Part shown: positions 1 to 8,292 of the stretch, one piece after another | How the letters are laid out: each line of letters opens with the position of its first letter | Numbering within the stretch: position 1 is the first letter of the stretch | Assembly (NCBI GenBank): GCA_966128725.1 | Contig: CBHYLN010000109.1 | Coordinates: 1-17,473, forward strand | Direction: 5' to 3' | Length of the DNA stretch: 17,473 bases | Source: JAFDZV01 sp966128725 | Lineage (GTDB): Bacteria > Bacteroidota > Ignavibacteria > OLB7 | Position numbers and translations under genes: made by a program | Notes under the pieces: model-generated | Databases searched by the model: none | What the model was told of the DNA's origin: nothing | What the model saw: only the letters and a program-made list of their open reading frames with translations

Positions 1-661
1 TGCCCTTGCGCGGACGTTCGTAGAACCGATTCACCTGCGCGAAGGCCAGCTCCTCCTTCGAGGCAAACCCATACTGGTTGAACTTCGCCGCGTCCAGCGC
101 CCGCTGGCGCTGATCTCTCAGCATGGAAGCCGGGTTCCACGGCGTGCGCTTCCACCGCTCGTTGGTGGCCACGGCGCCGATACGGTCGATCAGATCCTGC
201 AACGTCGCCGCCGAGGAATCATCCTTCGATGGGCGCAGCTTCGGGAATTCCGTTGGCGTGGTGCCCGCAACCTTGCCGTACAGGTCGCGCACGTAGCCGA
301 ACACGGAGCGCACCGAATACGAATGGATGAAGCGCGTGCTCATGTCCTGAAACGCATGGCCGCGCACGGTGGTGGTTTTCTTGAACAGCGCGGCCCATAT
401 CGATGGATCGGCCTTCGGCCCATCGAGAATGGTCTTGGCGAACACCGAACCGCCACCGATGCGGAACTCCAGCTCGAACTTGCGGGCGTTGATCACGCCC
501 GGCCAGTGATCGCCGCCGGGGTTCCAGAACTGCGGGAACATGCCCAACATCCCGTTTGGCACCCCGGGGTCCAGCCTGGGCGACACGAACACCGAAAGCT
601 TCAGTCGATCGTTGGGTGCCCCCTTGGGGAGCACGGTGTAGGCAATGGATTGGTTCGCCAT
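1..661 (-). CDS. VSPRL-motif hypothetical protein, third gene of the giant-protein operon (C-terminus cut by window edge)
   Basis: Reading frame open from the ATG at 661 to the left edge, giving 220 residues with no stop. The start follows GAGGATAGAGTCAC, whose AGGA is a plausible ribosome binding site. The protein begins MANQSIAYTVLPKGAP and has no signal peptide or membrane segment in the visible part, so it looks cytoplasmic. Notable runs are LKLSVFVSPRLDPG (about residues 21-34), the aromatic FPQFWNPGGDHWPG (about 42-55) and a basic, Gln/Arg-rich stretch near residue 190. From memory, unverified, the pattern 'L-x-V-F-V-S-P-R-L followed by a FP-x-x-W/F segment' recurs in uncharacterised actinobacterial proteins encoded next to very large proteins like the one upstream here. 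It lies 157 bases after the giant gene on the same strand, so cotranscription is likely. Function unknown. Confidence 0.85.
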   Translation of the reverse strand, partial: MANQSIAYTVLPKGAPNDRLKLSVFVSPRLDPGVPNGMLGMFPQFWNPGGDHWPGVINARKFELEFRIGGGSVFAKTILDGPKADPSIWAALFKKTTTVRGHAFQDMSTRFIHSYSVRSVFGYVRDLYGKVAGTTPTEFPKLRPSKDDSSAATLQDLIDRIGAVATNERWKRTPWNPASMLRDQRQRALDAAKFNQYGFASKEELAFAQVNRFYERPRKG

Positions 662-818
662 GTGACTCTATCCTCGTGATGTCGCACGCCGGGACTTGGC
701 CGGCTGCCGCGAATGCTCTGTATGAATTTCGTCTGCTGGGAAGAACACCGATGCGGATGCCGCGCGTGGCGCTAACCGTGGCTAACGCACGAATGGCGGG
801 TGGAACGGTCCCCCACTA

Positions 819-3800
819 CTAGGCAACGGCGAACGCGTCGCAGTACTCGTTCCAGGGGTTCCACTCGGCCTCGGGTTCCATAAGCTGGCGGAAGCTGGGA
901 TCGCCGTTGGAGCCGGCGAACTTGCGCTCGCAGGAGATTTCCACCGAGAAGCTGAAGAAGATGATTTCGATCTCGATGGTCAGCGTGGCGCGGCCCACGC
1001 ACTTGCCGCTTGAGAACTCGTAGATCAGTTCCAGCCGGAGCTCGATCGAGGCGGTAATCAACCCCAGCACGTTCACCGATCCACCAACACGGAAGTATCC
1101 GATAAGGCTGCCTTCCTTGCCCTGCAGCTTGAAATAGAATCCGCCCATCACGTGTACTTCGCCGCTGGCCACGCCGAAATCCAGGGCCAGGCTGGCGCCG
1201 AACTCGAAGGCGGCCTCCAGAAGCTGCACGCCACCGGGGTCGAGCGTGATGCCGAAGAACCCGCCGCCGCCGATCATCGATACGGTAAGGATGAACGGAT
1301 TTTCGCGCGTGCAGAAGTTGAAGTTGACGCTGAGCGGATTGCCGATGAACGGAATGCAGAAGCCGGCCCCAAGGCTCATGTTCTGCATGCTGAACACGCC
1401 GAAGGCGATGTTGGGAAGGGCGATGGAGAAGCTGGCCTTGATGCCCTCGGCCGTCACGTCGATGCCGGGCGGATCGCTGAAACCATCCAGCGGGATCAGG
1501 CTCTTGAGCGCCTCGACAAACGAAAGCGGCCCAACGAACTCGATGCCGGCCAGATCGACATCCACCTCCGGCTTCTTGCCGGCCAGCGCCACGAACTGCA
1601 CCTTGTTGAACTTCAGCTTGATGAAGCTTGCCGGGGCAATCAGGTCCAGCGTGAAGTTCTCCAGCCCGCAGATCGCATCGATGGAAGCTTCGGTGTTGCC
1701 GTCGGTTTTGGCGCGCACCTCCACCGAGATCACGAAGTGGGCCGGCTTGCCTCCGTTGGAGTTGATGAACAGCGGATGGCTGGGATCAAATCCCCACGAG
1801 GTAAGCGCGGGCTTCCACTCGAACTTTACCTTCATCTCCTTGATGTTCTCCACCGCCTTGATGAAGTTCTGAACCGCATCAAGGAACTCGGCGCCGGAGT
1901 CGATCAGCTTGCGGAACTGATTCAGCTTCTTCTCCGCCTCGCGCCGGATGGTGTCCTGCATGTCGGCCACCTTCGGGATGGAGATGTAGCCGGTGCCCAG
2001 GGCATTCAGATCGGTGATGAACGTGTCGATGGCGCCGGGAAGATCCGGCAGGTTGGTAACCGCGGCCAGGATGGCATTGATATCATCCTTCAGCTTCAGA
2101 ACCTTGGTGGCGAATGCGCCGCCAGCCTTGATGATCTCGCTGACGTAGGAAAGGAACGCCTCCACATCGTTCAGGAATCCTTCCACTGCGTCCAGGGCCT
2201 CGGTCACGAACTTCGGGATCAGGTCGGCCGCGTCCAGCCCGATCTCCTGCACGATATCCCAGATGTCGATCACGCCAAACAGCTTGGCGGGGATGCCGGC
2301 CGCGAAGCTGCCGAAGAAATCCTTGGGATCGAACTTGCCGGAACCGCCGAACTTGCTGACCGCGTTGTCGCCGGCGATTGGCCCGGCCAACCGCGACAGC
2401 GCCGAAATCTTCATGTTCGGCTTCACCAACGCGCCGGACTTGTCACCCTTGCCGTTAAAGTCGAGGTTCAGCTCCTTGCCCGGCAACAGCTCAAGAAACA
2501 CCTGACCAGGATTACCCGAAGTGTAGCCATTCTTAAGGAAGATGTCGCTGAACCGAACCGTGGTTGGCAGGTTGCTGCCGGTCATGTGCTTGGCCACGGG
2601 CAGGCGTAGCTCGGCTGCGCGCACCACCGGGAAGAACCTGGGCTTGGCGGCGGGGATGTTGTCGTATGCGGTGGCCTGCGGCACCTGCACGCCGAAGGTA
2701 ACGCCGTCGGCGGCGAACTGCGTGTCGCCCGGCTTCACGCTTTCGGTGAACGCCATCTGCTGGCCGCTGATCGCACGCTTGCGCCGAGCCTCGTTGCCGG
2801 GCTCCTCGTACTTCTTGGCGATGTCGTCCACCAGGGTTGATGCCCAGGGCCGGTCGTTCTCCTCCTTGCCCAGGAACACCAGCGGCACGGAAACCTCCAC
2901 ATTGTTGCCGCCCACATCCTTGAGCACCATGTGGAACAGGAAATCCTTGTTGTTCACACGCGGCCAGAAGGCGCTTTGCAGCTTGCCGGGCCAGATTTCC
3001 GAGAGCTCGGGCGGGTCCAGATTGGGGGTCACCAGCGTGGTGATGCGCGCGCTGGTGAACGGCATCTGCAGGTCGATGTTGATGCCGTCGGTCCCGCTCA
3101 GCAGATCCTTCATCACCAGATCACTGTTGCGCAGCACTTTCTCCGGCTCGCGCACAACAATGAACATGCGCTGCCGCATGTAGGCGACCTTCACCGAAGG
3201 GTTGCCCGGATGCGGCTGCAGCTTCCGCTCGGTAACCTTGATCAGCGACGCGTAATGGCCGAACGGGAACAGGAATCCGGCGTACACCACACGCACGTAG
3301 TGGTCGCGGCCCATCGTGCCACGATGCCGCCATTCCTCCACCGAGAACCCGGAGGGCAGCGTCTGGCGCGGCCATGCGCCGCGCACGTTCATCCACGCCC
3401 CCATCGAGCTGAGCATCAGCCGATCAACGGCGATTGGCAGGGGATCGTACTGCTTGCGGCTGGGACCGTACAGCAGCGTGAAGTTCGAGGAAAGATTGGC
3501 GATATTGACACGGTCGAACCCATCCAACGACATCCGGAACGGCGAGTTGGAATGGTCCGGCACGATGGTTTCGGTGCCGGGCTTCACCTCGGTTGCCCAG
3601 ATGGCGCGGATCGTGCGCAGGCGGGGATCCAGCTCGTCCACCTTGCCGTTGTCGCGCACGCCAAGCCGTGTGTGCCATAGCTCCACGCGGCCGGTGCGCG
3701 GCCCGTACACGGGCTTCAAGGCATGTGCCCACGCCCCGAACTTGTTCGGGGAGATAAACAGGTGATACGGCGCCTCGATCGCGGTTTCGTTCAGCAGCGG

Positions 3801-5927
3801 CGCCCGGAACGGTGGCCGTGTTATCGCAATCCCGCCATAATACTTGTTGAGCACCTCGTCGTATTTGGCATCGTTCAGGCTCAGGTACGATCCCGACCCC
3901 TTGTTGATCTTGTCCAGTGCGCCGGCGCGGCTGGCCACGATCAACTGCGAGGCCTTGCTCACCCTGCTGGTGGCCGCCTTGTTGACCGCCGCACCACCCA
4001 GCGCCACACCCTTGCTGGCATCAAGCTGCATCTTGAAGCTGTTGCCGGCATACTTCAGCACACCACTGCCGATAATGCCGGGCTCCACCAGATACCAGTT
4101 GGGTGTTTTCGGCGGCAGCGCGTGCGGCGCCACGTGCATGTCGAGCTGCCCACACAGCTTCAACAACTCCTCAAGCGTGCAGTTGATGCTGGAAACCGAG
4201 GACGGCACCTCGAACGCCACGCGGCTGAGACCGGCCATACGGGATTGCACCGGCGGCACGTACGGGGCAGGCACGCCCGGCATCCCATCCTTGCCTTCGT
4301 TAGCCTTGTCGGGGTCGTTGTCGTTCCCCTTGGCAACCGGATAGCCGCCGGCGGTTTCAAAGAAGGCTTCCTCGGTGATGTTCTGCGGCTGAAACCACAC
4401 GATGATCTTGGCCAGGGCCGTGCCCCGCACCAATGTGGCCGGCTGGCCGCTGTTTGGGGGCGCGGGTTTTACGGACAGACCCTCGAACTGGAAGATCAGC
4501 ACCACCAGATCCTCGGGGCGCAACATCGCCGCGGCGGCGCTGTTCAGCAACACCGCCGGCACTTCGTCCGGACTGTTGGGATTAAACGCGATGTGATTGC
4601 CGCCGGTGATGGCCAGGGATTTCGGGGCACGATCCAGCAGGGCCAGCCGCGTGCCGGGGGCCGTGGTGGCCGGGCGGGCGATACCGCCCCCGTGCAGCGG
4701 CATGAACGTGGCCTTCATTGCCGGGGCAATATCCTGCCGTTGGATCATGCCGTTTGCGCCGGCAATCTCGAACAGGCGCCCCTGCTCGTCGTCGCCGATC
4801 AGCACGCTTACACCACCCAGATGCATCCACATCGGCGAGCTGCCATAATTGGCAACCAGCGCGGCGTGCCGCTGGGGGCCGTCGAACCCGATGGCGAATC
4901 GTGGCTGGCGCAACGGAAGCGCGAAGACATCTCCGTCATGATTACGGAAATCCCGGTGTACGACCGCGGCAATCCGCTCGCCCCGCCCTTCGGCCACCAG
5001 CGCCGCTCGGGCACGGCCGGTGCGCGCTTCGGAGAACTCGGCGTGCACGGTATCGAAGGTGTCGTGGCCGGTATGGAATCGCCACCCGCCCAAATCGCGC
5101 GCGCCGGGATCGATCGCCCATTGGCCTTCCTGGCGTTCGAGCGTAACAAGCGTGCGCCGCGCGCCGCCGGAACGCAACAGGCTGGGGGTATCCGGGGTGG
5201 GTATCGAAAGATGCGCCAGGCCTGCGGGGGCATCGGCGCCAACACCGCGCAGGCGGGCAACGGCATCCCCTTCAAGGCTCATGTGCCAGTCCGGAGCAAA
5301 TCGCACGGCGGCGCGGCCGTTGAACTCCAGGTTGGTCTGGTCGTCCATCGGCAGTTGGTGGGCATCGAGCTTCACGTTTGCTCGTGCCGGTTCGGTCCCC
5401 AGCAGCCAGGGCTCCAACGGCATCGAGCACGCGAACCCGCCAAATGCCAGGCGCAGATCCATCGTACGCCGCATCAGCCCCGGCCGCACTTCCAGCGTCA
5501 GGTCCGCCGGGATATTTGTGCCCGGATACCGCGCATTGCGGAGTTCTATCCGGATCCGGCGTTCGGATTGGTCCACCGTAAGCGTGGGCGACCCCGCTAA
5601 TCGGCGCGCATCAACCACAAACCGTTCACGCCCGCCCAGAATCAGGGCAACACGTTTTCGATCGTGGGGGATGTCAAACGACCCAGCCAGCAGCGAGCGC
5701 GCGGAGTTCACCGCCGGCGCTGCCGCAACGGCCACCCCGCCGGCCAGCGCCATCATGCGCCGCCGCGACATTGACGGGCCGCCACCGGATTCGGCGCCGG
5801 GCGCGCCAACGGCATCGCCCGCCGGAGCGGTGGCCTGCGCCACTATCGCATCGATTTCGTTGCCGCGATGTATGCGCGGAAGAAGGTTCTTCCGTAATGC
5901 TTGCAGATTCAGTCGCGCTGGCTTCAT
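819..5927 (-). CDS. Giant (1702 aa) uncharacterised protein with Tat-like signal and glycine-rich beta C-terminus
   Basis: One uninterrupted frame with coherent protein composition throughout. Around residues 53-76 SRRRMMALAGG is followed by an Ala-rich hydrophobic run, as in a twin-arginine signal. The annotated ATG (5927, behind GAGGGGAGC) puts about 52 residues ahead of it; the ATG at 5771 would give a normal Tat leader and is a real alternative. Residues about 80-700 are beta-rich. Residues about 720-930 carry distinctive conserved-looking runs: FISPNKFGAWAHA, ELWHTRLGVR, LFPFGHYASLIKVTERK and RQRMFIVVREPEKV. Residues about 1200-1360 are mainly amphipathic helix. Residues about 1365-1680 are alternating hydrophobic/glycine beta strands (GGGGFFGITLDPGG), the look of a large beta-sheet surface or lipid-binding fold. 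No enzyme motif seen. It lies between the Ig-like secreted protein and the VSPRL protein. I do not know its function; an exported or envelope structural role is inferred. Confidence 0.93.
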   Translation of the reverse strand: MKPARLNLQALRKNLLPRIHRGNEIDAIVAQATAPAGDAVGAPGAESGGGPSMSRRRMMALAGGVAVAAAPAVNSARSLLAGSFDIPHDRKRVALILGGRERFVVDARRLAGSPTLTVDQSERRIRIELRNARYPGTNIPADLTLEVRPGLMRRTMDLRLAFGGFACSMPLEPWLLGTEPARANVKLDAHQLPMDDQTNLEFNGRAAVRFAPDWHMSLEGDAVARLRGVGADAPAGLAHLSIPTPDTPSLLRSGGARRTLVTLERQEGQWAIDPGARDLGGWRFHTGHDTFDTVHAEFSEARTGRARAALVAEGRGERIAAVVHRDFRNHDGDVFALPLRQPRFAIGFDGPQRHAALVANYGSSPMWMHLGGVSVLIGDDEQGRLFEIAGANGMIQRQDIAPAMKATFMPLHGGGIARPATTAPGTRLALLDRAPKSLAITGGNHIAFNPNSPDEVPAVLLNSAAAAMLRPEDLVVLIFQFEGLSVKPAPPNSGQPATLVRGTALAKIIVWFQPQNITEEAFFETAGGYPVAKGNDNDPDKANEGKDGMPGVPAPYVPPVQSRMAGLSRVAFEVPSSVSSINCTLEELLKLCGQLDMHVAPHALPPKTPNWYLVEPGIIGSGVLKYAGNSFKMQLDASKGVALGGAAVNKAATSRVSKASQLIVASRAGALDKINKGSGSYLSLNDAKYDEVLNKYYGGIAITRPPFRAPLLNETAIEAPYHLFISPNKFGAWAHALKPVYGPRTGRVELWHTRLGVRDNGKVDELDPRLRTIRAIWATEVKPGTETIVPDHSNSPFRMSLDGFDRVNIANLSSNFTLLYGPSRKQYDPLPIAVDRLMLSSMGAWMNVRGAWPRQTLPSGFSVEEWRHRGTMGRDHYVRVVYAGFLFPFGHYASLIKVTERKLQPHPGNPSVKVAYMRQRMFIVVREPEKVLRNSDLVMKDLLSGTDGINIDLQMPFTSARITTLVTPNLDPPELSEIWPGKLQSAFWPRVNNKDFLFHMVLKDVGGNNVEVSVPLVFLGKEENDRPWASTLVDDIAKKYEEPGNEARRKRAISGQQMAFTESVKPGDTQFAADGVTFGVQVPQATAYDNIPAAKPRFFPVVRAAELRLPVAKHMTGSNLPTTVRFSDIFLKNGYTSGNPGQVFLELLPGKELNLDFNGKGDKSGALVKPNMKISALSRLAGPIAGDNAVSKFGGSGKFDPKDFFGSFAAGIPAKLFGVIDIWDIVQEIGLDAADLIPKFVTEALDAVEGFLNDVEAFLSYVSEIIKAGGAFATKVLKLKDDINAILAAVTNLPDLPGAIDTFITDLNALGTGYISIPKVADMQDTIRREAEKKLNQFRKLIDSGAEFLDAVQNFIKAVENIKEMKVKFEWKPALTSWGFDPSHPLFINSNGGKPAHFVISVEVRAKTDGNTEASIDAICGLENFTLDLIAPASFIKLKFNKVQFVALAGKKPEVDVDLAGIEFVGPLSFVEALKSLIPLDGFSDPPGIDVTAEGIKASFSIALPNIAFGVFSMQNMSLGAGFCIPFIGNPLSVNFNFCTRENPFILTVSMIGGGGFFGITLDPGGVQLLEAAFEFGASLALDFGVASGEVHVMGGFYFKLQGKEGSLIGYFRVGGSVNVLGLITASIELRLELIYEFSSGKCVGRATLTIEIEIIFFSFSVEISCERKFAGSNGDPSFRQLMEPEAEWNPWNEYCDAFAVA

Positions 5928-6032
5928 TGGCTCGTGCTCCCCTCGATTCGTATCGTCGGAGGTCGGGATGTTGCCGCTTGCATACTCGGACGAATGCGGC
6001 GGCTTGATTGGAGGGATCGGCGTGGTCGTCGT

Positions 6033-6113
6033 CCGGCAATTGGTTCAGGCGGCATCGTGTATCGGCGCGAACCACGCGCACGCTACATAAAGCAGCGGTT
6101 GAACCAATGCCGG
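6033..6113. repeat. Imperfect inverted repeat between two operon genes
   Basis: The arms CCGGCAATTGGTTCA (6033-6047) and TGAACCAATGCCGG (6100-6113) are reverse complements apart from one extra A in the first arm. They enclose 52 bases. The spacer holds a smaller hairpin with GCGCG/CGCGC arms around five bases. The right arm touches the stop codon of the Ig-like gene, so in the minus-strand transcript a long branched hairpin would form right after that gene and before the giant gene. There is no T-run after it, so it is not a classical terminator. Attenuation, mRNA processing or a small palindromic repeat element are possible. Confidence 0.55.
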
Positions 6114-7190
6114 TTATTCGTTGCAGGATCTAAGCAGTTCCTTTGCAACTTCCATAAGGATTTTCTTGTAGGCATCGTCGGCGGCCTTCAAATCCGTCAC
6201 GTTCAGTTGCAGCTTGTTTGGATCGGCGAAGATCGTCCGCACGTCACCGTCCGGATTGAACTGCACGGTGCCACGGTTGCCCGGATTGAACGTGGGATTA
6301 AACGAGGAAGGCGTTTTACCGCTGATGAGGATGCTGGTGGAATCCACACGGTTCCTGCGCGTCGGCGGATTATCATCGCCCTCGTCGGTAGGGATCTTTC
6401 CGTACTCAAACCACCAGATCTCGCTTTCGCCAATCGGGAACCCATCACTGAAGGCCTTTATCTGCCATGCATACCGATGTTTCACCACAAACGGGCGCGA
6501 GCTGATGGGATACGGAAATACCTGCGTGGGAATGTTGCTGCGATCGAACCATGCCGGATTGGCCTGCAGGGCATCGTACGCCGTTTGCCGACCCAGCACC
6601 TCCACGATGCGCAACTGGTACGTTGGGCGCTGGCCAGCACGCAACGGGCTTGGCGGCAGCCAGCTGAACGTTGGTTGCCGCTCGGTAACGGTGGATTCGT
6701 CCGGCGGGGCAACCAGTATTGGTGGTGTAAGCACCTGCACGCGCTGGTCCTTGCAGTCGGTGGCAAGCACTTCGGACCCGCAATCATTCCGTACTTCCAC
6801 GCATATGCGGTATTCGCCGGTTGGCGCCTGGCCGGTACGGAGAAAGATCTGCTTGTAGCGGTCGTCGTAGTAGTTGGCGTCGATCGGTTGGATCTCCGCG
6901 CCGGTGATGATCTTGGTGCCTGGCGGCACACGGAAGCGGGCTGTGGTGGCATCCACCAGCAGCTTGCCGATACCGGTTTCGGTAAGCGTTCCGAACAGGC
7001 AAACCGTATACGTGGTGGTCGATCGGTTGACGATTTTGATACGCCACAGATCGGCAACCTTCAGCTGGTTTGGTGCCGGTTGAAACAACTGTACGGTGAT
7101 GTCCGGCGACTGCGCCGTAAGATCCCCGGTAATGATGAAGGCCGCCGCGGCGACCAGGATCATGGTTCGAAGCAGGTGCGCAGCAATCAT
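6114..7190 (-). CDS. Secreted tandem Ig/FN3-like domain protein, first gene of the operon
   Basis: 358 residues, with the ATG at 7190 set four bases after a perfect AGGAGG. Residues 1-27 are a signal peptide: MIAAHLLRT, then a hydrophobic run ending near LTAQ. A first beta-sandwich region (about 28-150) has VKVADLWR-type strands and CVEVRNDCGSEVL. A second one (about 155-265) starts PPILVAPPDESTVTERQ and contains PTFSWLPP, YQLRIVEVLGRQTAYDAL and YAWQIKAFSDG, the pattern of FN3/Ig-like modules in TANFOR-type secreted proteins of Bacteroidota and Chlorobiota (family name from memory). The tail (about 270-358) is polar, with a final helix ending LLRSCNE. The four cysteines in and near the first domain could form disulfides. 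No enzyme motif. It is probably an extracellular or periplasmic structural or binding protein that works with the giant protein encoded 186 bases downstream. Confidence 0.92.
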   Translation of the reverse strand: MIAAHLLRTMILVAAAAFIITGDLTAQSPDITVQLFQPAPNQLKVADLWRIKIVNRSTTTYTVCLFGTLTETGIGKLLVDATTARFRVPPGTKIITGAEIQPIDANYYDDRYKQIFLRTGQAPTGEYRICVEVRNDCGSEVLATDCKDQRVQVLTPPILVAPPDESTVTERQPTFSWLPPSPLRAGQRPTYQLRIVEVLGRQTAYDALQANPAWFDRSNIPTQVFPYPISSRPFVVKHRYAWQIKAFSDGFPIGESEIWWFEYGKIPTDEGDDNPPTRRNRVDSTSILISGKTPSSFNPTFNPGNRGTVQFNPDGDVRTIFADPNKLQLNVTDLKAADDAYKKILMEVAKELLRSCNE

Positions 7191-7194
7191 CTTT

Positions 7195-7200
7195 CCTCCT
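7195..7200 (-). promoter_or_regulatory. Perfect Shine-Dalgarno site of the Ig-like gene
   Basis: AGGAGG on the minus strand, separated by AAAG from the ATG at 7190. It fixes the start and shows that this organism uses canonical ribosome binding sites, which supports the idea that this first operon gene is strongly translated. Confidence 0.85.
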
Positions 7201-7448
7201 GTTTATAGGAGCGCTCGTACAAATCAAATCCGCCATTCGAAACACGCCGGACCGCAGACCAGGGATTTTCTGCCTGCCGACGCACCCCAAAGAACGTTTC
7301 GTTGGCAATCCGAATGCCGAGCAATTACGTAGGGTTGAATGTTACGAAGAACATCAGGCCCGACCAAGGGTACCAACGGCATAACGACGAAATAATCTCG
7401 TAGGTTTGCACGGAATCGCTGAACTGGTGAATAAAACAGTGGGATTCG
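7201..7448. promoter_or_regulatory. Divergent intergenic region, presumed to hold two promoters
   Basis: About 250 bases with no convincing gene separate the minus-strand operon (start 7190) from the plus-strand dehydrogenase gene (start 7449). Both transcription units must start here or just outside. I could not pick clear -35/-10 pairs: TATAAA on the minus strand lies too close to the ribosome binding site to be a convincing -10. No strong palindrome seen. Confidence 0.35.
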
Positions 7449-8117
7449 ATGACTATATGCATCACCGGAGCCACCGGTTTTGTTGGGCAGGCGGTTACCG
7501 CGGCGGCCGTACACGCCGGGCACACGGTACGGGCAATCGTACGCCAGGGTTCGGCACATCGGCTGATGGAATCGCCGCATTGCATTCCGATCGAAGGCAA
7601 CGCCTGCGTGGTGGATGATCTGGCCAGGGGCCTGGCAGGCTGCGAAGCGGCCATCCATCTGGTTGGCATCAAGCGCGAGCAGATTCGGCGTACCGGCCTC
7701 ACCTATGCGGATGTGGATGTCGGTTCGGCACGCGCGATGGCCACGGCGATGCACCGTGTTGGCATGCGACGCCTTCTGCTGCTGAGCGCCGGAGCAATCG
7801 GCAACAGCGTTTACGTACGCTGCAAGGCCGAGGCCGAACGCGTCGTGATGACAGCCGATCTGGACTGGACGATTTTCCGTCCTTCGTTCATACTGGGCCC
7901 AGGGCAGCGATGGCCCATCCTGCTGGAACCTTTGTTGGCCCTTGCCTCGATTCTGCCGGGTCGGCTGGGTGAGATTTCACGACTGGCGCGCTCGGTCAGC
8001 CGCGAGGAATTGGCCGGGGCGATGATCCGCGCTCTGACGGACCCGGAATCGATTCGCGCAATTGTTGACGTGCCGGCAATACGCCGCATGCGCCGTCCCC
8101 ACCCCCCCGGGAACTGA
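7449..8117 (+). CDS. NAD(P)-binding atypical short-chain dehydrogenase (NmrA/NDUFA9-like)
   Basis: 222 residues. It opens MTICITGATGFVGQAV, where GATGFVG (residues 7-13) is the glycine-rich dinucleotide-binding loop of the Rossmann fold (G-x-x-G-x-x-G). Then come ACVVDDLARGLAGCEAAIHLVG (the strand and helix that carry the 'aiHL.g' signature), RLLLLSAGAIG, KAEAERVVMTADLDWTIFRPS (the segment typical of the NDUFA9/YwnB-like atypical SDRs, 'W-T-I-x-R-P-s') and a short substrate-domain remnant. The Tyr-x-x-x-Lys catalytic pair appears as YVRCK. It is shorter than the usual 290-300 residues of NDUFA9-like relatives, mostly at the C-terminus. Likely a soluble oxidoreductase or NAD(P)-sensing protein; substrate unknown. 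The ribosome binding site is weak (GTGGGA). It is followed by an ECF sigma gene after 175 bases, with no clear sign of cotranscription. Confidence 0.88.
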   Translation: MTICITGATGFVGQAVTAAAVHAGHTVRAIVRQGSAHRLMESPHCIPIEGNACVVDDLARGLAGCEAAIHLVGIKREQIRRTGLTYADVDVGSARAMATAMHRVGMRRLLLLSAGAIGNSVYVRCKAEAERVVMTADLDWTIFRPSFILGPGQRWPILLEPLLALASILPGRLGEISRLARSVSREELAGAMIRALTDPESIRAIVDVPAIRRMRRPHPPGN

Positions 8118-8292
8118 GCGTGCAAGCGATTACGGCAATTGGGAGAATACGCAATCAAAGAGGTTACCGCTGAACAGCATGGTACGATATCGGAGGCATG
8201 CGGCCGGCACAACCGGCAGCGTATCGCCGCCGGCAGCCGACGGAATCGGCAGCGCTGCTGGCAGTTTTGTATCCGGGGGATATATTGTGCGC

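Noticed and set aside
1152..2609. 485-codon plus-strand frame opposite the giant gene's C-terminal part
   Set aside because: Antisense shadow; His/Asp/Glu/Arg-rich with no fold-like pattern.
3723..5600. 625-codon plus-strand frame opposite the giant gene
   Set aside because: His/Arg/Gly/Gln-rich low-information composition, no ribosome binding site and no domain; the minus-strand frame is continuous and coherent.
5020..7208. Plus-strand frames spanning the start of the giant gene and the Ig-like gene
   Set aside because: They cross two well-supported minus-strand genes including a signal peptide and a perfect ribosome binding site; composition is shadow-like.
8062..8292. Upstream extension of the ECF sigma factor frame
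   Set aside because: It overlaps the dehydrogenase end and reads as low-complexity, non-coding-like residues; ECF factors start close to the motif seen after 8293.
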